Notes: a model not told the origin generated them from the sequence alone. DNA of 46,273 nucleotides from Pseudomonadota bacterium (GCA_021783695.1 JAJXTO010000020.1:1-46273); one strand, 5' to 3'. Shown: positions 23,061 to 30,715, numbered from the stretch's first letter. Made by a program: numbers and translations.

Positions 23061-23125
23061 AGCGCTATTTTGGTGCATTGCGCTCTACCGCATCGTTATG
23101 GTGCATTTGGTCTTGTTTTGGTGCA
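23061..23125 (-). promoter_or_regulatory. NtrC-like enhancer sites for glnA
   Basis: Three TGCACC half-sites lie on the minus strand: TGCACCAAAATAGCGCT (23061-23077), TGCACCATAACGATGCG (23089-23105) and TGCACCAAAACAAG (within 23109-23125). The first two are near-palindromes close to the enterobacterial NtrC consensus TGCACC-N5-GGTGCA; the third is a single half-site. They sit roughly 80-140 nt upstream of the sigma-54 element, a normal enhancer distance, and overlap the 3' end of the adjoining gene. Confidence 0.65.
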
Positions 23126-23883
23126 TCTTCCCAGATTCCAGCTGGCAGATGCCCGCGCAAATGCGCAAATGCCCGCTCCACACCTGCAGCATCGCCCTTG
23201 ACGCCCAACTCGATATGCCGCCCCCATACCGGATGATCCACGCTCGGAAGGCTGAACACCTTGATACCGGGAAAACGCCGTTCGATCTCTTCCATCAGCG
23301 GCGTCAGATCGGACTCCATGGCTTTGCGGACGATGACGGCGCGCTCCACCTGATGACCCTGCCCATGCAGATGCGCGAGCGGGCCGTCGAGCACCCAGAG
23401 CAGCATGGGCCACGCCATCACCGGAAATCCCGGCACGAAATAATGCTGCCGGATGGAAAACCCCGGAATCTTGTTGTAGGGATTGGGAATGATGGCGCTG
23501 CCCTGCGGAAACATGCCCATTTGCAGGCGTTGCTGGTTGGCCGGGGCATCGACATCGCCCAACCGTGCCTCGATCACGCGCTGCTGAATCAGCAGCTTGG
23601 CCTCCGGGTGGAGCTCCAGCGGCAGCCCCAGCGCCCGGGCTGCGCTCTGGCGGGTGTGATCGTCGGGCGTGGCGCCGATGCCGCCGCAGCTCAGCGCAAC
23701 GTCACCACGTGCAAAACTGACATGGAAGGCCGCGGCCAGCAAGGCTGGATCATCGCCAAGGTATTGCACCCAGTCCAGCCGCATCCGCCGGGCTTTGAGG
23801 AGTTCGAGCACCTGGGGGAAATGTTTGTCCTGCCGTTTGCCGGACAGGATCTCGTCGCCAATGATGTAGAGCCCCAATCCCAT
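23065..23883 (-). CDS. MoaB/CinA N-terminal-like molybdopterin-binding-domain protein
   Basis: 272 residues. It opens GLGLYIIGDEILSGKRQDKH and contains DVALSCGGIGATPDDHTRQ, the signatures of the MoCF-biosynthesis fold found at the N-terminus of CinA (competence/damage-inducible protein). The CinA C-terminal nicotinamide-nucleotide amidase domain is absent, so this is a stand-alone N-domain form. In CinA this domain has been linked to ADP-ribose pyrophosphatase activity, but substrate cannot be assigned here. The ATG at 23883 begins the conserved region. Its last 60 bp carry the glnA enhancer sites; it points away from the acyl ligase gene. Confidence 0.85.
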   Translation of the reverse strand: MGLGLYIIGDEILSGKRQDKHFPQVLELLKARRMRLDWVQYLGDDPALLAAAFHVSFARGDVALSCGGIGATPDDHTRQSAARALGLPLELHPEAKLLIQQRVIEARLGDVDAPANQQRLQMGMFPQGSAIIPNPYNKIPGFSIRQHYFVPGFPVMAWPMLLWVLDGPLAHLHGQGHQVERAVIVRKAMESDLTPLMEEIERRFPGIKVFSLPSVDHPVWGRHIELGVKGDAAGVERAFAHLRGHLPAGIWEDAPKQDQMHHNDAVERNAPK

Positions 23884-24058
23884 ACGCGCATCCCGAAACA
23901 AAACATCAAGGATAGCCTGTCCAGATCCACCTTTGTGCCGCCAGGCAGGTTCAAGCAGTGCTCTGCTGCCGCCAAATAAGTCTCAATCTGCCGGTTTCTC
24001 ACGAATGCGGGATGTCAATCGTGCGATTGCCAGCTTTATGCTTGGATTTTCCGTGCTT

Positions 24059-25618
24059 ATGCCGATCCGCATGCTGCTCCACCACACGTTTGAAACCGCT
24101 GTCACCGACCACGCCACCCACCGCGCCATCGTGCGCGAGGGGGTGTCCACCCCGTATGCCGACATGGCCGATCTGGTGGAGGGAATTGCTGCCGCCTTGC
24201 GGGCCGACGGGGTGCAGCGCGGGGAGCGGGTCGCGCTGTTTCTGGACAACTGCGTGGAAATGGTCGCGGCCATCTATGCGGTGCTCAAGATCGGTGCGGT
24301 GTTCATGCCGGTCAACACGCTGACCAAGGCGGACAAACTGGCCTACATCCTCAACGACGCCGAGGCCTGCGCTCTGCTGACACAGCAGGAACTGGCCGAA
24401 ACCAGCCGCGCAGCGCTGGCGCTGAACCGCAGCGTGCGCCGGTGCTACATGCTCACGGCTTACGCGCAAGGCAAGACCGACAGCGGGACGCCCGACCCGC
24501 GCGAGTGCGCCTTTCCTTCTGCTCTGCCCGGCAACGTCTGCACGCCCAGCCATCCCGATCTGATCGACCAGGATCTCGCCGCCATCATTTACACCTCGGG
24601 CTCCACCGGCGATGCCAAGGGCGTGATGCTCACCCACCTGAACATGCTCACCGCGCTGCGCTCGGTGCGCGGCTATCTGGAACTGCGGCAAGACGACATC
24701 ATCTGCTGCGCGTTGCCGCTGGCCTTCGACTATGGGCTGTATCAGGTGCTCATGGCCTTCAGCCTGGGAGCCACCGTGCTACTGGAGCGTTCGTTCACCT
24801 TTCCGGTCAAGGTGCTGGCCAATATGGCGCAGGAGCGGGTGACGGTGTTTCCCGGCGTGCCCACCATGTTCACCCTGCTGACCAGTCTCAAGGCCCTGCA
24901 CACATTCGATCTCTCCGCGCTGCGGCTGATCACCAATACCGCCGCGGCCCTGCCGCAGACCCAGATGGCCCAGATCCGCGCGCTGTTTCCACAAGCCACG
25001 CTGTTCTCCATGTATGGCCTGACCGAATGCAAGCGCGTGACCTTTCTGCCACCCGAGCAGCTCGACGTCCGCCCCAACAGTGTGGGGCGCGGCATGCCCA
25101 ATGAGGAAGTCTGGCTGGTCGATGACGACGGCCGCCGCCTGCCCCATGGCAGCACCGGCGAACTGGTCATCCGTGGCAGCCACGTCATGCGCGGCTATTG
25201 GCGCAAACCCGAGCAGACCGCACAGCGTCTGCGCCCTGGGCCGATTCCCGGTGAGCTGGTGCTGTATTCCGGCGATCTGTTCCGCACCGACGCAGAGGGT
25301 TGGCTGTATTTCGTGGCACGGCGCGACGACATCATCAAAAGCCGGGGCGAAAAGGTCAGTCCACGCGAGGTGGAAAACGTGCTGCACGCACTCGACTGCG
25401 TGCTCGAAGCCGCCGTCATCGGCGTGGACGATCCGCTGTTGGGACAGGCGGTCAAGGCCTTCGTGGTCTGCAAACCCGGCCATGTTCTGAGCGAGCGTGA
25501 TGTCATCAAACATTGCCTGGCGCACATCGAAAATTTCATGGCGCCGAAGTTCGTCGAATTCGTTGCTGCGCTGCCCCGAACCGATACCGGAAAAATCAAG
25601 AAAACCGGGCTGCGCTGA
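24059..25618 (+). CDS. Acyl-CoA ligase/acyl-AMP ligase (exosortase-A-associated type)
   Basis: 519 residues of the ANL superfamily. The adenylation P-loop IIYTSGSTGDAKGVMLTH lies near the middle, with MYGLTECKRVTF, YSGDLFRTDAEGWLYFVARRDD and the terminal catalytic Lys in PRTDTGKIKKTGLR. The opening LLHHTFETAV and overall pattern match the AMP-forming ligases annotated as exosortase-A-system-associated. Start uncertain: ATGs at 24059 and 24071 both lack a clear ribosome-binding site. Followed by an acyl carrier protein gene (87 nt) and NadE-like and HemK-like genes, so it probably loads an acyl group onto that carrier. No exosortase gene is in the window. Confidence 0.88.
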   Translation: MPIRMLLHHTFETAVTDHATHRAIVREGVSTPYADMADLVEGIAAALRADGVQRGERVALFLDNCVEMVAAIYAVLKIGAVFMPVNTLTKADKLAYILNDAEACALLTQQELAETSRAALALNRSVRRCYMLTAYAQGKTDSGTPDPRECAFPSALPGNVCTPSHPDLIDQDLAAIIYTSGSTGDAKGVMLTHLNMLTALRSVRGYLELRQDDIICCALPLAFDYGLYQVLMAFSLGATVLLERSFTFPVKVLANMAQERVTVFPGVPTMFTLLTSLKALHTFDLSALRLITNTAAALPQTQMAQIRALFPQATLFSMYGLTECKRVTFLPPEQLDVRPNSVGRGMPNEEVWLVDDDGRRLPHGSTGELVIRGSHVMRGYWRKPEQTAQRLRPGPIPGELVLYSGDLFRTDAEGWLYFVARRDDIIKSRGEKVSPREVENVLHALDCVLEAAVIGVDDPLLGQAVKAFVVCKPGHVLSERDVIKHCLAHIENFMAPKFVEFVAALPRTDTGKIKKTGLR

Positions 25619-25705
25619 GTCCCGTGCCGCGACCTCGACATCTCTCCTCGACTTTCTCTGCTCTGATTTCCGTTTCCCTCTTCCGCCACTTTCCTGCCTT
25701 CCATC

Positions 25706-25957
25706 ATGTCCGACAATCAGCAAAAAATCCGCCAGTACATCGACAGCAACTTCCTGCTGGGAGCGCGGGATACCTCGTACAGCGACACCGACTCGCTGCT
25801 CGACCTGCACATCCTCGACTCCACCGGCGTCCTCGAACTCATTCTGTTCCTTGAAGAAACCTGGGGCATCCAGGTCGCGGACATCGAGATGGTTCCGGAA
25901 AACCTCGACAGCGTCGCCGCGATTGCCGCCTATGTGCAGCGCAAACTGGCGGCCTGA
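25706..25957 (+). CDS. Acyl carrier protein
   Basis: 83 residues, acidic and helical. The phosphopantetheine attachment motif is LDST with Ser39, followed by the recognition helix GVLELILFLEETWGI. It is a specialised carrier, not the fatty-acid AcpP, whose motif is usually DSLD. It lies between the acyl-AMP ligase and the NadE-like gene, with only six nucleotides to the latter, and is probably loaded by the ligase. A phosphopantetheinyl transferase would have to come from elsewhere in the genome. Confidence 0.88.
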   Translation: MSDNQQKIRQYIDSNFLLGARDTSYSDTDSLLDLHILDSTGVLELILFLEETWGIQVADIEMVPENLDSVAAIAAYVQRKLAA

Positions 25958-25963
25958 GACGAG

Positions 25964-26962
25964 ATGAACCGACCCGTGCTGAATGCAGACCTGCTCGCCA
26001 TCGACTGCGAGGCGGAAACCGCGCGCATCGCCGCGTTCTTTGTCCACACCCTGCGTACCTTCAACAAGCGCGGCGTGGTGCTCGGATTGTCCGGCGGGGT
26101 AGACAGCTCAGTGTGCGCGGCGCTGGCGGTGCGCGCGCTCGGTCCGCAGCGGGTGTTCGGCCTGCTGATGCCCGAACGCGACTCGTCAGGCAGCAGCGCC
26201 AGCCTGGGCGCCGAAGTAGCGCAGCAACTCGGCATCGGGCACGCGGTGGAAAACATCGCCCCGGCGCTGGACGCCATTGGCTGCTACCGCTGGCGCGACG
26301 ACGCCGTGCGCGCTGTGCTGCCCGGCTACACCCCGGAGTGGAAAATCAAGCTCGCCATCTCGGGCGGACTCGTCGGCGGCATCAACCATTTCAAGCTCAT
26401 CGCCCAGTCACCGGACGGCCAGATGTCTGAAGCCAGGCTGCCGCTGCGGGAATATCTGCAAATCGTGGCTGCCACCAACCACAAGCAGCGCCTGCGCAAG
26501 ACGCTGGAATATTTTCATGCCGACCGCCTGAACTACGCCGTGATCGGCACCCCCAACCGCCTGGAATACGACCAGGGGTTTTTTGTCAAGAACGGTGACG
26601 GCTCGGCCGATCTCAAGCCCATAGGGCATCTCTACAAAACGCAGGTGTACGCCCTGGCACGTCACCTGGGTCTGCCCGAGGCGGTGTGCAATGCCGCGCC
26701 CACCACCGACACCTATAGCCTGCCGCAAGGGCAGGATGAGTTTTACTTCGCCCTGCCCTGGGCGCAGATGGACCTGGCGCTCTGGGCGCGCAACCACGGC
26801 TACAGCGCCGAAGAACTGGCAGTCGCGCTCGGCTGTACGGCCGAGCAGGCCGCTGCCGTGCTGACCGACATCGACGCCAAGCGCCGCACCACGCGCTATC
26901 TGCACGCTCGGCCCGCACTGGTCGAAGCGGTGTTCGACCATCCCCCGGAAAACGCGGCCTGA
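25964..26962 (+). CDS. NAD-synthetase-like ATP-pyrophosphatase (possible amide ligase)
   Basis: 332 residues of the NadE fold. P-loop LGLSGGVDSSV at 40-50, then GTPNRLEYDQGFF and GDGSADLKPIGHLYKTQVYALAR, which match NH3-dependent NAD+ synthetase. It lacks the glutaminase domain of the long form. The 332 residues exceed the roughly 275 of free-standing NadE, and the C-terminal loop PTTDTYSLPQGQDE differs from the usual PxAxLxPGQxDE. Location within an acyl ligase/ACP cassette suggests that it adenylates and amidates a carrier-bound or free acid rather than nicotinate dinucleotide; that part is inference. Starts six nucleotides after the acp stop. Confidence 0.75.
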   Translation: MNRPVLNADLLAIDCEAETARIAAFFVHTLRTFNKRGVVLGLSGGVDSSVCAALAVRALGPQRVFGLLMPERDSSGSSASLGAEVAQQLGIGHAVENIAPALDAIGCYRWRDDAVRAVLPGYTPEWKIKLAISGGLVGGINHFKLIAQSPDGQMSEARLPLREYLQIVAATNHKQRLRKTLEYFHADRLNYAVIGTPNRLEYDQGFFVKNGDGSADLKPIGHLYKTQVYALARHLGLPEAVCNAAPTTDTYSLPQGQDEFYFALPWAQMDLALWARNHGYSAEELAVALGCTAEQAAAVLTDIDAKRRTTRYLHARPALVEAVFDHPPENAA

Positions 26963-26988
26963 GCGTTGTCCAAACCCCTGTGAATCCC

Positions 26989-27924
26989 ATGCACGACACT
27001 GAGCTCCAAGCACTCGGCAGCGCCGGTCAGGCCGCGTTTGAACAGCGCCTCGCCCGGCTGAGCAACGCCCTGGACATCCTGCCGGACAAACCGGAAGAAA
27101 CCCCCTATTCCGCCCTGCGCGCGCTCTGGCTGCTTGCGGGCGGCACAGCGCTGTCCATCCACGCCGCTGCGGAAACGCCGCTGTGCGCCCTGAGCGCAGC
27201 GCAGCTCGGCGAGCTCGATGCACTGATCGTCCGGCGCGTCGCAGGCGAACCGATTGCCTATCTCACCGGCAGGCAGCGCTTCATGGGACTGGAACTGCTG
27301 GCCTCGCCCGAGGCTCTCATTCCGCGAGCCGAGAGCGAATTGCTCGGCAAGCTCGCAGCGCAAAAACTGCGCGCGATGGCGGCGGACGCGACGGACGCTC
27401 CGCCCGTCGTCATCGATGTGTGCTGCGGCTCGGGCAATCTGGCGCTGGCGCTGGCGCACGCCGTGCCGCAGGCCCAGGTGCATGGCGCGGACATTTCCGA
27501 CACGGCCATCGCCCTGGCCCGCGACAACACGCACCAGCTCGGCCTGGAGTCGCGCGTGACCCTGCATACCGGCGACCTGCTGGCGCCCTTTGGCGCGGCA
27601 TTCGCCCGCAAGGTCGATCTGCTGGTGTCCCTGCCGCCTTACATCTCGACGGCGAAGATGGACACCATGCCGCACGAGATCGTCGGGCACGAGCCGCATC
27701 TGGCATTCGATGGCGGACCGTTCGGGGTGCGCATCCTGATGCGTCTCATCCGCGAAGCACCGCCGCTGCTGCGGCCGGGCGGCTGGCTGGGCATGGAAGT
27801 GGGGCTCGGCCAAGGTCCCGCCATGGTGCAACTGCTCGAAAAGCATCCGGCCTACGACCGGGTCGAAACCGTGTGCGATGCCGGTGGCGCCGTGCGCGCC
27901 GTATTGGCGCGAGCCGCCGCCTGA
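26989..27924 (+). CDS. HemK/PrmC-like SAM methyltransferase with altered NPPY motif
   Basis: 311 residues. An N-terminal helical domain (1-85) and the segment VAGEPIAYLTGRQRF (85-98) followed by ALIPRAESELL resemble PrmC, the glutamine-N5 methyltransferase of release factors. The SAM motif is DVCCGSGN at 143-150. The catalytic NPPY motif, which positions the glutamine amide, is LPPY (215-218, VSLPPYIS). A GTG three codons upstream is an alternative start; neither has a strong ribosome-binding site. It follows the NadE-like gene by 26 nt, so it may methylate an amide made by the cassette. The true prmC would be expected next to prfA elsewhere. Confidence 0.75.
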   Translation: MHDTELQALGSAGQAAFEQRLARLSNALDILPDKPEETPYSALRALWLLAGGTALSIHAAAETPLCALSAAQLGELDALIVRRVAGEPIAYLTGRQRFMGLELLASPEALIPRAESELLGKLAAQKLRAMAADATDAPPVVIDVCCGSGNLALALAHAVPQAQVHGADISDTAIALARDNTHQLGLESRVTLHTGDLLAPFGAAFARKVDLLVSLPPYISTAKMDTMPHEIVGHEPHLAFDGGPFGVRILMRLIREAPPLLRPGGWLGMEVGLGQGPAMVQLLEKHPAYDRVETVCDAGGAVRAVLARAAA

Positions 27925-28382
27925 ACACCGCGCCGCGGCATCGGCCAGGCGCGCGCGGCGGCGGCGCGGGCGCCAAGCCGGTGCGCGGCATACAACACAG
28001 GCAACAGGCCACCAGCCAACAGATGTGCCACGGCGCTCCAAGCTGGCAGTGCTTCGCCGCCGGCGTAATACAAACCCAGTCCGCTCAGGCCGAGCAGGCC
28101 AAAGACGACAAGGAGCAGAGCCCCGCTTGCCAGGTTTTCACGCCGCACCCAGCCTGCGCGGATATGCACGGTCCATAACGCGCCAATCAGCCCGAACATC
28201 AGCAAAAAACACAGGGCATGCAGTGCGGCAACCCATACCCGCAAACCACTAGACAAGAACCAGGGCATGTCCCATTCGATGCGCATGTGCAGCGCGCCGG
28301 GCGCGAGCACCAGCCCGGTGCCCAGCAGAACCAGCATGGTCGCATGCAAGACCGGCGCAAAACTGCGGGGATAGGTTTTCAC
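27852..28382 (-). CDS. Four-helix membrane protein, likely b-type cytochrome partner of ApbE system
   Basis: 176 residues from a GTG start that overlaps the apbE stop (GTGA), so translation is coupled. Four predicted membrane helices at about 9-28, 47-72, 86-106 and 115-133. Histidines near the membrane faces (His13, His55, His73, His120, His134) are candidate haem ligands, as in cytochrome b561 or DUF4405-type proteins. The last quarter is Ala/Arg-rich and overlaps the 3' end of the methyltransferase on the other strand by 73 bp. As the last gene of the operon, it may pass electrons between the quinone pool and the periplasmic flavoprotein. Haem binding is an inference. Confidence 0.65.
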   Translation of the reverse strand: MKTYPRSFAPVLHATMLVLLGTGLVLAPGALHMRIEWDMPWFLSSGLRVWVAALHALCFLLMFGLIGALWTVHIRAGWVRRENLASGALLLVVFGLLGLSGLGLYYAGGEALPAWSAVAHLLAGGLLPVLYAAHRLGARAAAARAWPMPRRGVQAAARANTARTAPPASHTVSTRS

Positions 28383-29233
28383 GCCGCATGCTCCTGCGCC
28401 GCCTGAACGATCGCGCCGCCCAGCCGGGTCACCAGGGCATGGCGACGGGCGGGGACGGCCAGCGCAGCCACTTTGGTGAGCGCATCGGCACGCCAGCATT
28501 GCGCAGCCCGCACGGTCCAGACCTGTGGATGGCACCCGATCGAATCCTGACCTGACGGATGCAGCACGCAGCCAGGAAAGCGTTCCTGGTCCGCGTCATC
28601 AAGCCCCAGCGCTGAGCTGGCTACCGCCGCATTGCGCAACGCTCCGGCAGCACGGATCGTTCCATCTTCACAACGGATGGATAGAGGTGAAGCCTGCGCG
28701 CCAAAGACCCGCAAATCGCCCCCCGCATTGACCACCGCCTGCTCCACGCCGCCGCGCTGCAGACATTGAATGGCACGGTCGACCGCATAGCCCTTGGCAA
28801 TGCCGTCAAGCGTGAGCAGCACGGGACGGCGCAGAGCCACACGGCGCCCCGGCAGCATGGTCACGGCGTCGCTGCCGATGGCCGCCTTCAGGGTGGCGAA
28901 ACCATGATCGGGCAGCACGCCACGCGCGACCAAGCGCGCGCCCACGGTGATGTCAAAGCAGCCTTCGCTGTCCCGCGAGAGCGCAAGTGCCTTGCGCAGC
29001 ACATCCCAGGTCCAAGCGTCGACCTCCTGCGGTGTGTGATGCGCGTGCAGATTGATGCGGCTGAGCACGCTGTCTGATGCATGAAAGCTCATGCGCTGCT
29101 GCACCAGCGCCAGATGCAGAAAGGCGCTGGTCACAGCCCGATCCACCCGGTCGGCACGGCCCGAGGCGCGAATCTCCACCCAGGTCCCCAGCAGGGGTTG
29201 CAGGCGACGGATGGCGCGGCGCTGTCGGTTCAT
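28379..29233 (-). CDS. apbE: FAD:protein FMN transferase ApbE
   Basis: 284 residues. Attaches FMN to a threonine of an exported flavoprotein. Visible family elements are MSFHASDSVLSRIN near the start, GCFDITVG, LTLDGIAKGYAVDRA with the Lys/Asp pair, and NAGGDLRVFG. No convincing signal peptide is seen, though the basic start (MNRQRRAIRRL) is unusual. Its ATG overlaps the stop of the FMN-binding protein (ATGA), and its own TGA overlaps the GTG of the membrane protein. The target in this operon is very probably the FMN-binding protein directly upstream. Confidence 0.93.
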   Translation of the reverse strand: MNRQRRAIRRLQPLLGTWVEIRASGRADRVDRAVTSAFLHLALVQQRMSFHASDSVLSRINLHAHHTPQEVDAWTWDVLRKALALSRDSEGCFDITVGARLVARGVLPDHGFATLKAAIGSDAVTMLPGRRVALRRPVLLTLDGIAKGYAVDRAIQCLQRGGVEQAVVNAGGDLRVFGAQASPLSIRCEDGTIRAAGALRNAAVASSALGLDDADQERFPGCVLHPSGQDSIGCHPQVWTVRAAQCWRADALTKVAALAVPARRHALVTRLGGAIVQAAQEHAA

Positions 29234-29775
29234 TTCGCCTCCGGCAACGCGACTTGCTGCAACACCAGCAGCCGCTTGACCCCGTTCATCACATTGCGGC
29301 AGGACAGCGTTGCGCCGCTGATATTGGGCACGTCCTTGTCGAGCTTGAACGGGTCAGCCAGGGTCTTTCCTTGCAGCGTTTTGCGCCAATCGGCGCGCTG
29401 GATTTGGTCGCCGTAGGTTTCACGAAAAATCAGCACCTCGACGCCACGCACCCTGCCTTCGGGCAGTAGGCCCACTGCGTAGTGGATGAACTCGTGCTTG
29501 CCGACCACGTCATCGACGAGGAACCAGCCGAGCAGCCTGCCGCCTTTTTCCGCGCGCCACACCTCCTGTTTGTCCCAGCGCTGCTTCACCCCGGATTGGT
29601 CTGTGATCGCCTCTTTTTGCTGCGCGGAAAGCTGAACCGGCATGGCAACAAACCGCTCGGCGTCGGGAAAGATGGCCTTTTGCGCCTGCTCGACCGTGAG
29701 ATATTCAGTGGCGTAAGCCGGGGCGCCCACCAGTACCGCCAGCGGCAACAACGCTTGTGCGTGCCAGGATTTCAT
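29230..29775 (-). CDS. Periplasmic FMN-binding-domain protein (flavinylation target)
   Basis: 181 residues. Signal peptide about 1-22 (ALLPLAVLVGAPAYA). The C-terminal FMN-binding domain contains VPNISGATLSC with the ApbE target Thr156 (SGAT plus a following small residue). It resembles the domain of NqrC, RnfG and NosR. A cysteine at 159 lies just after the site. AAGGGG precedes the ATG. It starts 12 nt after the outer-membrane protein gene and overlaps apbE by 4 nt. It probably carries covalent FMN in the periplasm and relays electrons. Confidence 0.88.
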   Translation of the reverse strand: MKSWHAQALLPLAVLVGAPAYATEYLTVEQAQKAIFPDAERFVAMPVQLSAQQKEAITDQSGVKQRWDKQEVWRAEKGGRLLGWFLVDDVVGKHEFIHYAVGLLPEGRVRGVEVLIFRETYGDQIQRADWRKTLQGKTLADPFKLDKDVPNISGATLSCRNVMNGVKRLLVLQQVALPEAK

Positions 29776-29787
29776 CGTGCCGCCCCT

Positions 29788-30687
29788 TCAGAAGTTGTAG
29801 CCGACCTTGAGCCGCAGCTCGCGCTTGGCGTGGTCGGCCAGGTGCAGCCCGGCGCGGTTGCCCTCCGCCTCGTTCGAGCCGCGCAGCTGCTCGGCCCAGG
29901 TGAAAGTCGCCCACCAGCGTTTGCCGCCGTAGTGGATCGATGGGCCGGCGAACGCGTCCCAGTGGTCGAAGGTCCAAGAGCCATCCGCCGGGCGTAGCAC
30001 TTCCACGTCCACCCAGCCCTCCAGCCCGACAAACCAATTCGGCACGAAGCGGTAAGACACCCCGGTGCGCAGCCGCGGGGCAAGGGCCACCTCGGTTCCG
30101 CCGCCCGCGTCCGTCCGCCAGGTTTCAGCCTCCAGCTCCAGATTGGTCAGCCATTGCAATTGGCCGTCGAGGGCGGGTTTTTGCAGAATGAGCTTGGTTT
30201 CCAGCCCCCATCCGCGGCCTTTTTCGCCGGTCATGGCATCGACCGTGTCATAGCGCACCTCGCCATACAGCGCCACGCCCAGATCGTCCTTGTATGGCGA
30301 AGCGAGCATTTTTTTCAACTCGAACGCCACTCCACTGAACTGGGCGGAGTGGCGGCTGCCGGTGATTTCAGGCGCAGCCAGCGGCCCGGCGCAGCCGACG
30401 TCGCCGCAGTCGTAGCTGTGGCGGTAGCCGCTGAGATAGACAGAACCACTCAGACTGTTGGTGATGCCGTATTCGGCTTCGGCACGGAATTGTTGTGCCA
30501 AGTAGCTGCCGCGTCGCTTGCCCTGGTCATCCGTCACCCAGAAGTACGCCTCTGACTTCCCCTGCGGCAGCGTTTCGGCGCCGATGGTGTAGCCCAGCAG
30601 GTTCTCGTCCGCCTGCGCGCTCTGGGGCGCTGCAGCACACATCAAACCGGCGAGCGACGCCACACAGAAAAAATGGATCCGCTTCAA
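29788..30687 (-). CDS. Outer-membrane beta-barrel protein, DUF6662-like
   Basis: 299 residues from a TTG start. AAGGAG lies six nucleotides before this TTG, and it opens a normal signal peptide MKRIHFFCVASLAGLMCAAAPQSAQA; the upstream ATG at 30717 falls inside the promoter -10. The rest is alternating amphipathic strands rich in Tyr, Trp and Gly, ending KVGYNF, with a terminal aromatic residue of the outer-membrane type. A Cys pair in YDCGDVGCAG may form a loop disulfide. First gene of the flavoprotein operon; its role could be a pore or scaffold for the electron-transfer proteins. Confidence 0.8.
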   Translation of the reverse strand: MKRIHFFCVASLAGLMCAAAPQSAQADENLLGYTIGAETLPQGKSEAYFWVTDDQGKRRGSYLAQQFRAEAEYGITNSLSGSVYLSGYRHSYDCGDVGCAGPLAAPEITGSRHSAQFSGVAFELKKMLASPYKDDLGVALYGEVRYDTVDAMTGEKGRGWGLETKLILQKPALDGQLQWLTNLELEAETWRTDAGGGTEVALAPRLRTGVSYRFVPNWFVGLEGWVDVEVLRPADGSWTFDHWDAFAGPSIHYGGKRWWATFTWAEQLRGSNEAEGNRAGLHLADHAKRELRLKVGYNF

Positions 30688-30715
30688 AATGCTCTCCTTG
30701 TTGATAACGGTTCGC

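Noticed and set aside
23011..23130. Repeated GGTGCA words as a short repeat array or CRISPR-like structure
   Set aside because: Spacing is irregular (28 and 20 nt) and the words fit NtrC half-sites upstream of glnA better.
25964..26962. Simple assignment as the housekeeping NAD+ synthetase
   Set aside because: Possible, but the length, altered loop and acyl carrier context argue against it; left as NadE-like.
24059..27924. Interpretation as a classical exosortase-A/PEP-CTERM polysaccharide locus
   Set aside because: No exosortase, PEP-CTERM protein, glycosyltransferase or Wzx/Wzy-type gene is present in the window; only the ligase resembles that system.
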